DNA of 29,758 nt from Clostridiales bacterium UBA5888. GTDB lineage: Bacteria; Bacillota; Clostridia; Oscillospirales; Oscillospiraceae. The notes beneath the pieces were generated by a model, which saw nothing but the letters and a program-made list of their open reading frames with translations, was not told where the DNA came from and searched no databases. The stretch's first letter is position 1, and every line of letters begins with the position of its first letter. Location: assembly GCA_002431965.1 (NCBI GenBank), contig DJEW01000044.1, positions 5,302-35,059 on the forward strand. Direction: 5' to 3'. This document shows, piece by piece, positions 1 through 7,791 of this stretch. The position numbers were made by a program, and so were the translations under genes.

Positions 1-116
1 ATTTTATGTTAATTATTTTATGTAGATTATGTTCTGTATTTTATTTTATGTATATTTTTTTATGTTTATTATAATATGTTAAGTCTATTATGTCGTTTAT
101 GTTATGTTACTTTTTG
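1..116. repeat. AT-rich tandem array, exact 14-bp period (TATGT core)
   Basis: Eight consecutive 14-bp units start at positions 5, 19, 33, 47, 61, 75, 89 and 103. Seven of them begin with TATGT and the unit at 33 begins with TCTGT. Positions 9-12 of the unit are mostly TTAT, so the approximate consensus is TATGTTAATTATTT. Two extra TATGT words (28 and 98) fall at the ends of units 2 and 7. The four bases before position 5 fit the end of another unit, so the array probably continues to the left. The period is not a multiple of three and no reading frame is open across it. It could be a minisatellite or an array of protein-binding sites; its role is unknown. Confidence 0.8.
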
Positions 117-128
117 TGAACCAGGTGC

Positions 129-159
129 AAAAAAACACTCCGGATAAAAATCCGGAGTG
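129..159 (-). terminator. Rho-independent terminator of the secreted-protein gene
   Basis: A perfect 10-bp stem (136-145 pairs with 150-159) encloses a 4-base loop. On the minus strand it is followed directly by seven T residues (129-135). It lies about 45 bases after the stop codon of the minus-strand gene ending at 206. Confidence 0.92.
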
Positions 160-205
160 CTTTGGAGTTAAATATATTCTCTTTTATAATGCGGTGAGTT
201 TTCCG

Positions 206-1942
206 TTACCCGGCAGCGCCCTCACCAGCACCGGCAGGCTGTTCAACCGGCGGCTGCTCAGGGGCAGGTGCAGGCTCAGGGGTAGGCTGGACAGGGGTCG
301 GAGTGGGGACGGTATCAGGGGTCTTTTCCTCAACGGTAGGTGCAGGAGTGCCTTTACTCGATTCGGTGACGACCGGTGCTGCTGACTCAGCGGGCGCGGG
401 CTGAACTGCCGGGGCATCAGCCTTTGGCTCTTCCTCGGTCTTGGGCTCTTCGGGCTTCGGCTCTTCCACGGTCTTGGGCTCTTCGGCTTTGCAAACGGAG
501 CATACGCCATTTGCGAAAACATGACCCTTTGCGGGGATCTTTTCGATCCTGGTTTCGCCGCACTCGGTGCAGGTATAAGTCTTAACGCCGGCTTCGGTGC
601 AGGTGGCTTCCTTTGTGACAGCACCATCATCCCAAGCATGCTCGCAGTCGGACTCAGCAGCAGCTTCAGGCGCAGCATCGGTCACGACGGCAGCTTTCTT
701 ATCGGTGTCTTCCAGCGTGACAACGCCACTGGTATTGGTGTCTAAACTGCTTATAACTATATCTCCACCATCTTCGGATTCTTCAACTTTGACTTTATCT
801 CTGACTGTCACCTCTGCTTTGTCGCCCTTATCATAGCTGACCTCAGCATTGTTCTTAGGCGTAAGTGTACCGTCATCGTCTTTTTTATACCCTGCAGGAA
901 TTTTACCGTCAAGTATCTCCCCGAGGTTAGGAGCGGCATTCTTTATATCGATGGTTTTTACAACGTTTTTGCCGTCCTTATCTGTGGAGATGAAAATGGT
1001 CTTCGCCCAGCCAAGGCTGTCATTCCAGAGTTTTTTCAACGCACTGAGAAAGCCGTCTTTATCTTTGGTTTGGGTAAGGTCTTTTAACTCTTCTACTTCG
1101 TCTCTGGCACTCCCACTATATTCAAGCTGAATGTAGTATGTATTCTTATCATTTTTATCTTTCGCTATACCAACGCTGCTTGGAATACCCCCTTCTTTTG
1201 AGACAATTTTTTTGTCAAAAGTGCGCTTACCTCCATCTGCATCACCGGCTGTGGTTTCTTCATATACTGCTGTCTCATCGTAGTAAAAGTATACGGTGGT
1301 CTTATCGGGAGTCTTTGCGCTGATAGGATTATCTTCTTTATCAAAGTTCACAAGCTTTTCAGCGTTTTTCTCATCAATGACCTTGACCTTTATGGAATCA
1401 TCTTTCTGCGGTGGATAGATGAAATTGCACACCTGAACGCGGAGCTTGACCTTTTCACCGTTGGCGAGGTCAAAAATATCCCCGATGTTCACGCCGATGC
1501 GCACGGAGCCCATCAGCTTGGCGACAGCCTGCTTCAGGGCGGCGATCTGGTCGGAATTCAGCCCGGTATCGTCCTTGACGAGGACTTTGCCGCCGCGGAT
1601 ATAGAGGTTTGCGTAATCAATGCCAAGCTCTTTCGCTTTCTCGGTGTTCTCGCGCAGGAGCTTGCTGGCGGCAAGGTCGCCAAGATCAATGGCGATAACG
1701 CCGTCCTCCGCGTCCGCCTTATAGCTGACGCCGTCGAGGCGGATGTCGTCATACCCCAGCTCGCGCATACGCACGGCGCAGGCTTCCATCGTGCCGAGGT
1801 TAAATGCGATCTGCACTATTTCCGGCTCCTTCTCCTTGTCCTTCTCTGCATCGGAGCTGTCGGCGAACGCCGAAACGCCAAGAGAGAGCACGAGAACCAG
1901 CGCAAGCGCAAACGACAGCACTGCTTTGAGTTTTTTGCTCAT
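206..1942 (-). CDS. Secreted protein with Cys-rich module and Pro/Glu-rich tail
   Basis: The 578-residue product has a clear signal peptide (basic MSKKLK, then a hydrophobic core, likely cleaved after AFA at about residue 27). Residues 40-170 are a compact GC-rich-coded domain, and 175-400 are a Lys/Asp-rich region of no family I recognise. Residues 433-485 form a Cys/His module (CEHAW, CTECGE, GHVF, CSVC) of the kind seen in surface proteins of gut Clostridia, possibly metal-binding. The tail from 486 onward is low-complexity Pro/Glu/Ala, including an 11-residue repeat (KTVEEPKPEEP then KTEEEPKADAP). No LPXTG sorting motif or C-terminal membrane segment is present, so it may be released or held non-covalently. 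The start at 1942 is chosen because GGAGGA lies just upstream and a signal peptide follows; the frame is open further upstream without a ribosome site. Function is unknown. Confidence 0.85.
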   Translation of the reverse strand: MSKKLKAVLSFALALVLVLSLGVSAFADSSDAEKDKEKEPEIVQIAFNLGTMEACAVRMRELGYDDIRLDGVSYKADAEDGVIAIDLGDLAASKLLRENTEKAKELGIDYANLYIRGGKVLVKDDTGLNSDQIAALKQAVAKLMGSVRIGVNIGDIFDLANGEKVKLRVQVCNFIYPPQKDDSIKVKVIDEKNAEKLVNFDKEDNPISAKTPDKTTVYFYYDETAVYEETTAGDADGGKRTFDKKIVSKEGGIPSSVGIAKDKNDKNTYYIQLEYSGSARDEVEELKDLTQTKDKDGFLSALKKLWNDSLGWAKTIFISTDKDGKNVVKTIDIKNAAPNLGEILDGKIPAGYKKDDDGTLTPKNNAEVSYDKGDKAEVTVRDKVKVEESEDGGDIVISSLDTNTSGVVTLEDTDKKAAVVTDAAPEAAAESDCEHAWDDGAVTKEATCTEAGVKTYTCTECGETRIEKIPAKGHVFANGVCSVCKAEEPKTVEEPKPEEPKTEEEPKADAPAVQPAPAESAAPVVTESSKGTPAPTVEEKTPDTVPTPTPVQPTPEPAPAPEQPPVEQPAGAGEGAAG

Positions 1943-2034
1943 CCTATTCTCCTCCATAAAAAAATTTCTCATAACCGCAATTTCAAGCGCCCACATGACT
2001 ATATAATTATGTGTGCTCAAAACTTTATATGCAT

Positions 2035-2063
2035 ATTGTAGGATTTTTATCAGTCGGCGTCAA
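2035..2063 (-). promoter_or_regulatory. Sigma-A-type promoter for the secreted-protein gene
   Basis: On the minus strand a TTGACG -35 box (2058-2063) and a TACAAT -10 box (2035-2040) are separated by 17 bases. Transcription would start near 2028, giving a leader of about 85 bases before the start codon at 1942. The rest of 1943-2161 is AT-rich and holds nothing else I recognise. Confidence 0.75.
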
Positions 2064-2161
2064 CTACATTTCAGTGACAATTTTGAAAATAAGGAAATTT
2101 TTACGGCGGCACCGCACAATACGTCTGCGGCATACGGCGGAAAATTTGCGTTGAAATACAT

Positions 2162-2193
2162 AAACGCGGGGCAATCTGACATGCCCCGCGTTT
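2162..2193 (-). terminator. Hairpin terminator after the 52-aa membrane protein
   Basis: A perfect 12-bp stem (2162-2173 with 2182-2193) with an 8-base loop lies 10 bases after the stop codon at 2203. On the minus strand it is followed by a T-rich but interrupted tail (TTTATGTATTTC), so termination may be partial. Confidence 0.65.
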
Positions 2194-2202
2194 CGCGCAA
2201 TA

Positions 2203-2361
2203 TTACTTTTTCAGCGCGGCAGCGCGCTCCACCGCCGCGTCAACGATCTTCCGCAGGTTGAAGCCGAGCGCGCCGCCGAGGATCGCGCCGAGCAGGAAGA
2301 ACGCGCGGTGATAACGCCGGCGCGCCCTCGCCAGAATGTGCTTTTTCTTCTTGATTTTCAT
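2203..2361 (-). CDS. Small basic single-pass membrane protein, 52 aa
   Basis: This short gene encodes a lysine-rich N-terminus (MKIKKKKH), an Arg-rich stretch (about residues 11-19), one hydrophobic segment (about residues 20-34, FFLLGAILGGALGF) and an amphipathic tail ending LKK. The positive-inside pattern suggests an N-in topology. Support for it being real is strong for its size: a GGGAG ribosome site 8 bases upstream of ATG, a near-consensus promoter (2415-2443) and a downstream hairpin (2162-2193). I recognise no family. It is divergent from the LCP wall protein, so a role at the envelope is possible but not shown. Confidence 0.75.
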   Translation of the reverse strand: MKIKKKKHILARARRRYHRAFFLLGAILGGALGFNLRKIVDAAVERAAALKK

Positions 2362-2414
2362 GGTATATCTCCCTTACAGTTAATGCTTTCAGCCGGCACT
2401 GCGCCGTTGTGGAA

Positions 2415-2443
2415 ATTATAACCCAGGCGCAGTGAAATTGCAA
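2415..2443 (-). promoter_or_regulatory. Strong promoter for the 52-aa membrane protein
   Basis: The minus strand carries TTGCAA (2438-2443), a 17-base spacer and a perfect TATAAT (2415-2420). The start would be near 2408, about 47 bases before the ATG at 2361. An imperfect dyad lies just upstream (2452-2458 with 2467-2473, ATATGCA/TGCATAT) in the divergent intergenic region shared with the LCP gene, and could bind a regulator. No convincing plus-strand promoter for the LCP gene was found. Confidence 0.8.
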
Positions 2444-2531
2444 GGGCAACCATATGCATACAGCCGTGCATATCTTCATGTATACAACCCCGGCGTTCCG
2501 GCAATAATATTCCGAATTCAAGTTTTCGGGA

Positions 2532-3575
2532 GTGAGAACCATCAAACGCTTCAACACAAGAACACTCATCGCCGGTGCGGCGCTGGCGTCCGCCATCGTG
2601 TGCACGGCGGTCAACGGCGCCGCCGCCGGGAGGAGCGCGCGGGAGGGCGCAGCCGGAGCGGCGGCAGCGCCATCCGCCGCGCCGTCCGCCGCCGCGGCGG
2701 CGCAAACGCCGGGAGGCGGCACGGCAAGGCTTGCCGACGGGACGGAGCGCCGGGAGAGCGCAATATCAAGGCTGTTCGGCGCGGAGAGCGTGCGCGGCGG
2801 CGATGATGCGGACGAGGGCGGCATCATCAACATCCTGCTCATCGGGACGGACGAGCTGCTGCCGGATTCGGACGATCTCGGGCGCGGAGACGTAACGATG
2901 CTGTGCTCGCTCGACCAGGAGAGCGGCAGCGTGAAGCTGGTGAGCTTTGAGCGGAGCACCGCAGTGCCTTGGCAGGGACACGGGGATGTTATGCTGACAA
3001 ACTCGTTCACCTACGGCGGGGCGGAGCTGACGACTGAGAGCATACGCCGCTGCTTTCGCGTGGATGTTGCGGGGTATGTTCACTTCGACTTTGACAGCTT
3101 CAGCAGGATAATCGACGCGCTGGGCGGGATAGATGTGGAGCTGACCGCAGCGGAGGCCGCCGCGCTGACCGATGACACATACACGGAGATATGGTTCTCC
3201 GAGGGGATGAACCGGCTTGACGGCGAGGGGGCGCTGCGTTTGTGCCGTTTGCGGCGCATAGACGACAACTGGGAGCGCGTGGCGCGCCAGCGGCGCGTGG
3301 TGCAGGCGGTGCTGACGCGGGCGAAGAGCCTGCGCCTGACGCAGATAGACGATATTGCAGCGGCGGTGCTGCCGCTGATAGACACGGATCTCCCCGCGCG
3401 GCAGCTCGCCGCGCTGCTGCTCGCCGCGCCGAAGTTCGCCGGAGCGCAGGCGGAGCAGATGACGATACCCGACAGGAGCAGCATATGGGTGCACGACGGT
3501 TATGACGAGGATGTGACCGGCTGCGACTACGGCTATGAGAGCGAGCGGCTGCGGGTGTTCTTATATGGGGAGTGA
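2532..3575 (+). CDS. LCP (LytR-CpsA-Psr) family cell-wall protein
   Basis: LCP enzymes transfer lipid-linked glycopolymers to peptidoglycan on the outer face of the membrane. This 347-residue protein has a hydrophobic N-terminal segment (about 11-31), an Ala/Gly-rich linker (about 31-65) and an LCP domain (about 98-265). Recognisable family blocks are ILLIGTDE (101-108), RGD (118-120), the SFERST block (138-143) at the usual PRDT position, a TNSFTYGG block, DALGGIDVE (195-203) and the RxxRQRR block (near 249-255). The Asp normally following the second conserved Arg is Ser142 here. The start is GTG with a GGGAG only a few bases before it, an unusually tight spacing; an in-frame stop at 2505 excludes a distant upstream start. 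Confidence 0.88.
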   Translation: MRTIKRFNTRTLIAGAALASAIVCTAVNGAAAGRSAREGAAGAAAAPSAAPSAAAAAQTPGGGTARLADGTERRESAISRLFGAESVRGGDDADEGGIINILLIGTDELLPDSDDLGRGDVTMLCSLDQESGSVKLVSFERSTAVPWQGHGDVMLTNSFTYGGAELTTESIRRCFRVDVAGYVHFDFDSFSRIIDALGGIDVELTAAEAAALTDDTYTEIWFSEGMNRLDGEGALRLCRLRRIDDNWERVARQRRVVQAVLTRAKSLRLTQIDDIAAAVLPLIDTDLPARQLAALLLAAPKFAGAQAEQMTIPDRSSIWVHDGYDEDVTGCDYGYESERLRVFLYGE

Positions 3576-3578
3576 AAA

Positions 3579-3620
3579 TCACCGCCTCGTCCGTTGATCT
3601 GGACAAGGCGGTGATCTTTT
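3579..3620 (+). terminator. Terminator between convergent LCP and rpiB genes
   Basis: A long stem (TCACCGCCT plus GTCC, 3579-3592, pairing with 3601-3614, with one unpaired base on each arm) and an 8-base loop are followed on the plus strand by TCTTTTATTCTT. It overlaps the stop codon of the convergent rpiB gene and has a weaker T tract on the minus strand, so it may act in both directions. Confidence 0.85.
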
Positions 3621-4083
3621 ATTCTTCTGCGGCGGCGAGAGACTGCGTCTGCTCTATCTCCGTTATCATGGCGACGCGCGCGGCGTGGCGTCCGCCCTGA
3701 AACTCCGCGTCGAGCCATGCGTCAACAATGTCTTTTGCAAGCTCCGCGCCGACGATGCGCGCGCCAAAGCAGATCATGTTGGCGTTGTTATGCTGCTTTG
3801 AGAGGCGGGCGGTGGTCGGCTCGCTGCACACGCAGGCGCGTATGCCGTTCACCTTGTTCGCCGCGAGGGATATGCCAACGCCCGTGCCGCAGATGAGCAC
3901 GCCCCCATCCACCGCGCCGGAGGCGACGAGCTTTGCCGCCCTGTAGCCGCTGACAGGGTAGTTGAAGCTGGCGGTGCTGTTCGTGCCGACATCGACAACG
4001 TCTATACCGCGCTGCTCCAGATGCGCCTTTATTTCTTTTTTCAGTTCGACCGCCGCGTGGTCGTTGCCAATGACAAGCTTCAT
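3619..4083 (-). CDS. rpiB: Ribose-5-phosphate isomerase B
   Basis: RpiB interconverts ribose 5-phosphate and ribulose 5-phosphate in the non-oxidative pentose phosphate pathway in the cytosol. The 154-residue length fits the RpiB/LacAB family. Visible signatures are the N-terminal NDHAA (Asp8-His9 position), the CGTGVGIS loop with the catalytic Cys at about residue 65, ANKVNGIRA, SKQHNNANM with the conserved His, and the C-terminal Arg-containing GGRHAARV. The usual DYPD is NYPVSGY here. A GGGAG site precedes the ATG. It is followed on the same transcript direction after the DUF362 gene with a 25-base gap, so the two are probably co-transcribed. A related sugar-phosphate isomerase activity cannot be excluded. 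Confidence 0.92.
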   Translation of the reverse strand: MKLVIGNDHAAVELKKEIKAHLEQRGIDVVDVGTNSTASFNYPVSGYRAAKLVASGAVDGGVLICGTGVGISLAANKVNGIRACVCSEPTTARLSKQHNNANMICFGARIVGAELAKDIVDAWLDAEFQGGRHAARVAMITEIEQTQSLAAAEE

Positions 4084-4108
4084 AGTATTCTCCCGCCTTT
4101 AATATGTT

Positions 4109-4972
4109 TCAGATTTCTACAAGCTCATATTCTCTCGACCCGACGCCGAGCGCCGACGCCGCTTCGATGGTGTGAATGCCGTTGCGGCTCTCCACGCGCT
4201 CTATGAAATGCGCCTTGCCGGGGTCGTCGGAGGAATAAACAAGGTCGATGCACGCCTGGTCAATTGCGACGGGGTCAAGCGAGGCGAGAATGCCGATGTC
4301 GGCAATGCAGGGATCCTCCGCCTCGGCGCAGCAGTCGCAATCGACGGACATATTCTTCATGACATTTATATACGCCATATTGCCGCCGAAATACCTGACG
4401 ATGGAGGACGCCGCATCCGCCATGGACTCAAGAAAGGAATCCGGGTCTGCCGTCCAGCGCTCGTCAGGGTTGCCGGCGCCGTGGACATACGCCTTGCCGT
4501 AGGACGAGGCGCAGCCGATGGCAAGCTGCTTGAGCGCGCCGCCGTAGCCGCCCATGGGGTGACCCTTGAAGTGTGCAAGGACAAGCATGGAGTCATAATT
4601 CGCCATATTTTTGCCGACGTAGTTCTTCTTGATCCTTTTGCCGCCGGGAATGTCGAGCACCATGTCCGGTCCTTGAGCGTCGAGTATGTCAACGGTGAAG
4701 TTCTCGCTCCAGCCGTGCTCCGCCATAAGCGCAATATGGCTCTCCGTAGTGCTGCGCGCGCCTTCATACGCGGTGTTGCATTCGACCACCGTGCCGCAGA
4801 CCTTCTCCACCATCGGCTTCCACATATCCGGACCGAGGTAGTTCTGGTTGCCGCGTTCGCCGGAATGCAGCTTCACGGCAACCCTGCCGGGGAGGGTTTT
4901 GCCGAGGCGGTCATACAGCTCCACCACTTTTTCGGGCGTGATCTCGCGGGAAAAATAAACTCTGGGTTTCAT
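4109..4972 (-). CDS. DUF362 domain protein
   Basis: The 287-residue protein matches the DUF362 family in its opening VYFSREIT, the VAVKLHSGERGNQNYL block, the ECNTAY block, GGKRIKKNYVG, HFKGHPMGGYGGALKQLAIGC in parts, and a C-terminal DPVAIDQACIDL segment. A cysteine cluster (CDCCAEAEDPC, about residues 212-222) fits the iron-sulfur or redox role often suggested for this family, but the classical ferredoxin 4Fe-4S repeat found in some members is absent. The family's reaction is not established. An AAGGAG site lies 10 bases upstream of ATG. It is the first gene of a pair with rpiB. Confidence 0.85.
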   Translation of the reverse strand: MKPRVYFSREITPEKVVELYDRLGKTLPGRVAVKLHSGERGNQNYLGPDMWKPMVEKVCGTVVECNTAYEGARSTTESHIALMAEHGWSENFTVDILDAQGPDMVLDIPGGKRIKKNYVGKNMANYDSMLVLAHFKGHPMGGYGGALKQLAIGCASSYGKAYVHGAGNPDERWTADPDSFLESMADAASSIVRYFGGNMAYINVMKNMSVDCDCCAEAEDPCIADIGILASLDPVAIDQACIDLVYSSDDPGKAHFIERVESRNGIHTIEAASALGVGSREYELVEI

Positions 4973-5003
4973 AAGCCTCAGACTCCTTCAGGTATTATGA
5001 GCA

Positions 5004-5042
5004 GAACGCCATGCAAATAGCGAACCTATTCACATGGCGTTC
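5004..5042. repeat. Inverted repeat between ppdK and DUF362 gene
   Basis: Perfect 10-bp arms GAACGCCATG / CATGGCGTTC (5004-5013 and 5033-5042) enclose a loop that itself pairs (AATAG with CTATT). There is no T tract, so it may be a structured intercistronic RNA rather than a simple terminator. Confidence 0.6.
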
Positions 5043-5047
5043 CGGTC

Positions 5048-5078
5048 GCGCAGTCCGTCCGGCAGGGGCGGACTGCGC
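5048..5078 (-). terminator. Hairpin after ppdK, possible terminator or processing site
   Basis: Perfect 10-bp arms GCGCAGTCCG / CGGACTGCGC (5048-5057 and 5069-5078) with an 11-base loop lie 27 bases after the ppdK stop. No T run follows on the minus strand, so termination is doubtful. It stands in tandem with the inverted repeat at 5004-5042. Confidence 0.5.
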
Positions 5079-5104
5079 ATTATACATATTCAGATATAAC
5101 CCGA

Positions 5105-7741
5105 TCAGCCGTTCTTGATGGCTGCCTGTGCGGCGGCAAGACGTGCGATGGGAACGCGGAACGGGCTGCAGGACACGTAGTCCAGACCGACCTTGTGGCA
5201 GAACTCAACAGAGCTGGGGTCGCCGCCGTGTTCGCCGCAGATGCCAAGGTGCAGCTCCGGGCGGGTCGCACGACCGAGCTTTGCTGCCATGTCAACAAGC
5301 TTGCCCACGCCGACCTGGTCAAGGCGGGCGAACGGATCGCTCTCGTAGATCTTGTGGTCATAGTATGCGCCGAGGAACTTGCCGGCGTCGTCACGGCTGA
5401 AACCGAAGGTCATCTGGGTGAGGTCGTTCGTGCCGAAGGAGAAGAACTGAGCCTCGGTGGCGATCTGGTCAGCGGTGAGGGCGGCTCTGGGGATCTCGAT
5501 CATAGTGCCGACAAGATACTTCATGTCGGAGCCGGCATCGGCGATGAGCTTATCGGCGACGGCGGCGACAACGTCCTTGACGAACTTGAGCTCCTTGACC
5601 TCGCCCACAAGCGGGATCATGATCTCAGGAACGAGGTTCCACTCGGGATGACGCGCCTGAACGGCGAGCGCGGCCTTGATGACGGCGCGGGTCTGCATCT
5701 CGGCGATCTCCGGGAAGGTGACGGCCAGACGGCAGCCGCGGTGACCCATCATGGGGTTGAACTCATGCAGGGAGGCAATGATGTTCTTGATTGCCTGAAC
5801 GCTCTTATGCTGCGCCTTTGCCAGAGCCTCAATGTCGGCCTCCTCGGTGGGCACGAACTCGTGAAGAGGAGGATCAAGGAAGCGGATGGTGACGGGGTAG
5901 CCGCCCATAGCCTCATAGATGCCTTCAAAGTCCTTCTGCTGCATCGGCTCAAGCTTTGCAAGGGCGGCAACGCGCTCTTCCTTGGTGTCGGAGCAGATCA
6001 TTTCACGGAAAGCAGCGATACGGTCGCTGTCAAAGAACATATGCTCGGTACGGGTGAGACCGATGCCCTGTGCGCCCAGCTCGCGCGCCTTCTGCGCGTC
6101 GTGCGGGGTGTCGGCATTGGTGCGCACCTGGAGGCGGCGGTACTTGTCGGCCCATGCCATGATGCGCCCGAACTCGCCGGCGATGGTGGCATCGACCGTG
6201 GGGATGATGCCGTCATAGATCTTGCCAGTGGAGCCGTCGATGGAGATGTAGTCGCCCTCGTGGAAGGTCTTGCCCGCAAGCTCGAACTTCTTGTTGGCTT
6301 CGTCCATCTTGATCTCGCCGCAGCCGGAGACGCAGCACTTGCCCATGCCGCGCGCGACGACTGCCGCGTGGCTGGTCATGCCGCCGCGGACGGTCAGGAT
6401 GCCCTGTGCGGCCTTCATGCCCTCGATGTCCTCGGGGCTGGTCTCAAGACGGACAAGAACGACCTTCTCCTTGCGGGCGGCCCATTCCTTCGCCTCTTCC
6501 GCACTGAAGACGATCTTGCCGCAGGCAGCGCCGGGGGAGGCGCCGAGACCCTTGCCGATCGGCGTTGCGGCCTTGAGGGCGGCGGTGTCAAACTGGGGGT
6601 GGAGAAGAGTGTCAAGGTTTCTGGGGTCGATCATGAGAACGGCCTGCTTCTCGTCGATCATGCCCTCGTCAACAAGGTCGCATGCGATCTTGAGGGCGGC
6701 CTGCGCGGTGCGCTTGCCGTTGCGGCACTGGAGCATATAGAGCTTGCCGTTCTCGACGGTGAACTCCATATCCTGCATGTCGCGGTAGTGGTTCTCAAGG
6801 ATGGCGCAGACCTTCACAAAGTCGGCATAAGCCTCGGGGAACTGCTCCGCCATCTGGGCGATGGGCATGGGAGTGCGCACACCGGCGACAACGTCCTCGC
6901 CCTGGGCGTTGACAAGGAACTCGCCCATGAGCTTCTTCTCGCCGGTGGCGGGGTCACGGGTGAAGGCAACGCCAGTGCCGGAATTCTCGTTGAGGTTGCC
7001 GAAGACCATCGGCATGACGTTGACGGCAGTGCCCCAGGAATAGGGGATGTCGTTGTCGCGGCGGTAAACGTTGGCTCTGGGGTTGTCCCAGGAGCGGAAC
7101 ACGGCGCGGATGGCTTCGTAAAGCTGGGTCTTCGGGTCGGAGGGGAAGTCCTCGCCGATCTGCTTTTTGTACTCCGCCTTGAACTGCTCGGCAAGCTTCT
7201 TGAGGTCGGAAGCGTCAAGCTCCAGGTCGGAGGTAACGCCCTTGGCAGCCTTCATCTCGTCGATGAGCTGCTCAAAGTACTTCTTGCCGACTTCCATGAC
7301 GACGTCGGAGAACATCTGGATGAAGCGGCGGTAGGAGTCGTATACGAAACGCTCAAACTTCGGATCGGGGTTGCCCTTGATCATGGCGGCGACAACGTCG
7401 TCATTGAGACCGAGGTTGAGTATGGTGTCCATCATGCCCGGCATGGAAGCGCGCGCACCGGAGCGAACAGAGACGAGCAGCGGGTTGGAAAGATCGCCGA
7501 ACTTTTTGCCGTTGAGCTTCTCCATCTTCTCGACGTATTCCATGATCTGAGCCATGATCTCGTCGTTGATCTTGCGGCCATCCTCGTAATACTGGGTGCA
7601 GGCCTCGGTGGTGATGGTGAAGCCCTGCGGCACGGGAAGACCGATGTTGGTCATCTCCGCAAGGTTTGCACCCTTGCCGCCCAGAAGCTCGCGCATGGAA
7701 GCGTTGCCCTCAGAAAACAGATAGACGTATTTCTTACTCAT
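5105..7741 (-). CDS. ppdK: Pyruvate, phosphate dikinase
   Basis: PPDK interconverts pyruvate + ATP + Pi with phosphoenolpyruvate + AMP + PPi, and in anaerobic Clostridia often works in PPi-linked glycolysis. The 878-residue length matches the family. The N-terminal nucleotide-binding domain opens with LFSEGNASMRELLGGKGANL. The swivelling domain carries GGMTSHAAVVARGMGK with phospho-His458 and the neighbouring regulatory Thr456. The C-terminal PEP/pyruvate barrel includes FLDPPLHEF, GTMIEIPRAAL, FGTNDLTQM and GICGEHGGDP with catalytic Cys835. The start at 7741 is taken because MSKKYVYLF is the usual N-terminus and AAAGGAT precedes it, although the frame stays open to 7885. No PPDK regulatory protein gene is visible in the window. 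Confidence 0.97.
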   Translation of the reverse strand: MSKKYVYLFSEGNASMRELLGGKGANLAEMTNIGLPVPQGFTITTEACTQYYEDGRKINDEIMAQIMEYVEKMEKLNGKKFGDLSNPLLVSVRSGARASMPGMMDTILNLGLNDDVVAAMIKGNPDPKFERFVYDSYRRFIQMFSDVVMEVGKKYFEQLIDEMKAAKGVTSDLELDASDLKKLAEQFKAEYKKQIGEDFPSDPKTQLYEAIRAVFRSWDNPRANVYRRDNDIPYSWGTAVNVMPMVFGNLNENSGTGVAFTRDPATGEKKLMGEFLVNAQGEDVVAGVRTPMPIAQMAEQFPEAYADFVKVCAILENHYRDMQDMEFTVENGKLYMLQCRNGKRTAQAALKIACDLVDEGMIDEKQAVLMIDPRNLDTLLHPQFDTAALKAATPIGKGLGASPGAACGKIVFSAEEAKEWAARKEKVVLVRLETSPEDIEGMKAAQGILTVRGGMTSHAAVVARGMGKCCVSGCGEIKMDEANKKFELAGKTFHEGDYISIDGSTGKIYDGIIPTVDATIAGEFGRIMAWADKYRRLQVRTNADTPHDAQKARELGAQGIGLTRTEHMFFDSDRIAAFREMICSDTKEERVAALAKLEPMQQKDFEGIYEAMGGYPVTIRFLDPPLHEFVPTEEADIEALAKAQHKSVQAIKNIIASLHEFNPMMGHRGCRLAVTFPEIAEMQTRAVIKAALAVQARHPEWNLVPEIMIPLVGEVKELKFVKDVVAAVADKLIADAGSDMKYLVGTMIEIPRAALTADQIATEAQFFSFGTNDLTQMTFGFSRDDAGKFLGAYYDHKIYESDPFARLDQVGVGKLVDMAAKLGRATRPELHLGICGEHGGDPSSVEFCHKVGLDYVSCSPFRVPIARLAAAQAAIKNG

Positions 7742-7772
7742 TCTTTTTCGATCCTTTCTATTGTCGAAATAT

Positions 7773-7791
7773 CTAATCAGCCACTGGTTAG
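7773..7791. promoter_or_regulatory. Imperfect dyad at the ppdK transcription start
   Basis: CTAATCAG and CTGGTTAG face each other across three bases, with one mismatch. The dyad abuts the ppdK -10 box on its downstream side, where an operator or an early leader hairpin would sit. No regulator is identified. Confidence 0.4.

Noticed and set aside
1..116. CRISPR array
   Set aside because: The units are only 14 bases with no spacer pattern, and no cas genes are nearby.
2240..3010. A 256-residue minus-strand frame across the LCP gene
   Set aside because: It covers part of the small-protein gene in another frame and is Ser/Ala/Pro-rich, with no motif.
4172..5020. A 282-residue plus-strand frame opposite the DUF362 gene
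   Set aside because: It is His/Ala/Val-rich and covers only the opposite strand of a recognisable gene.
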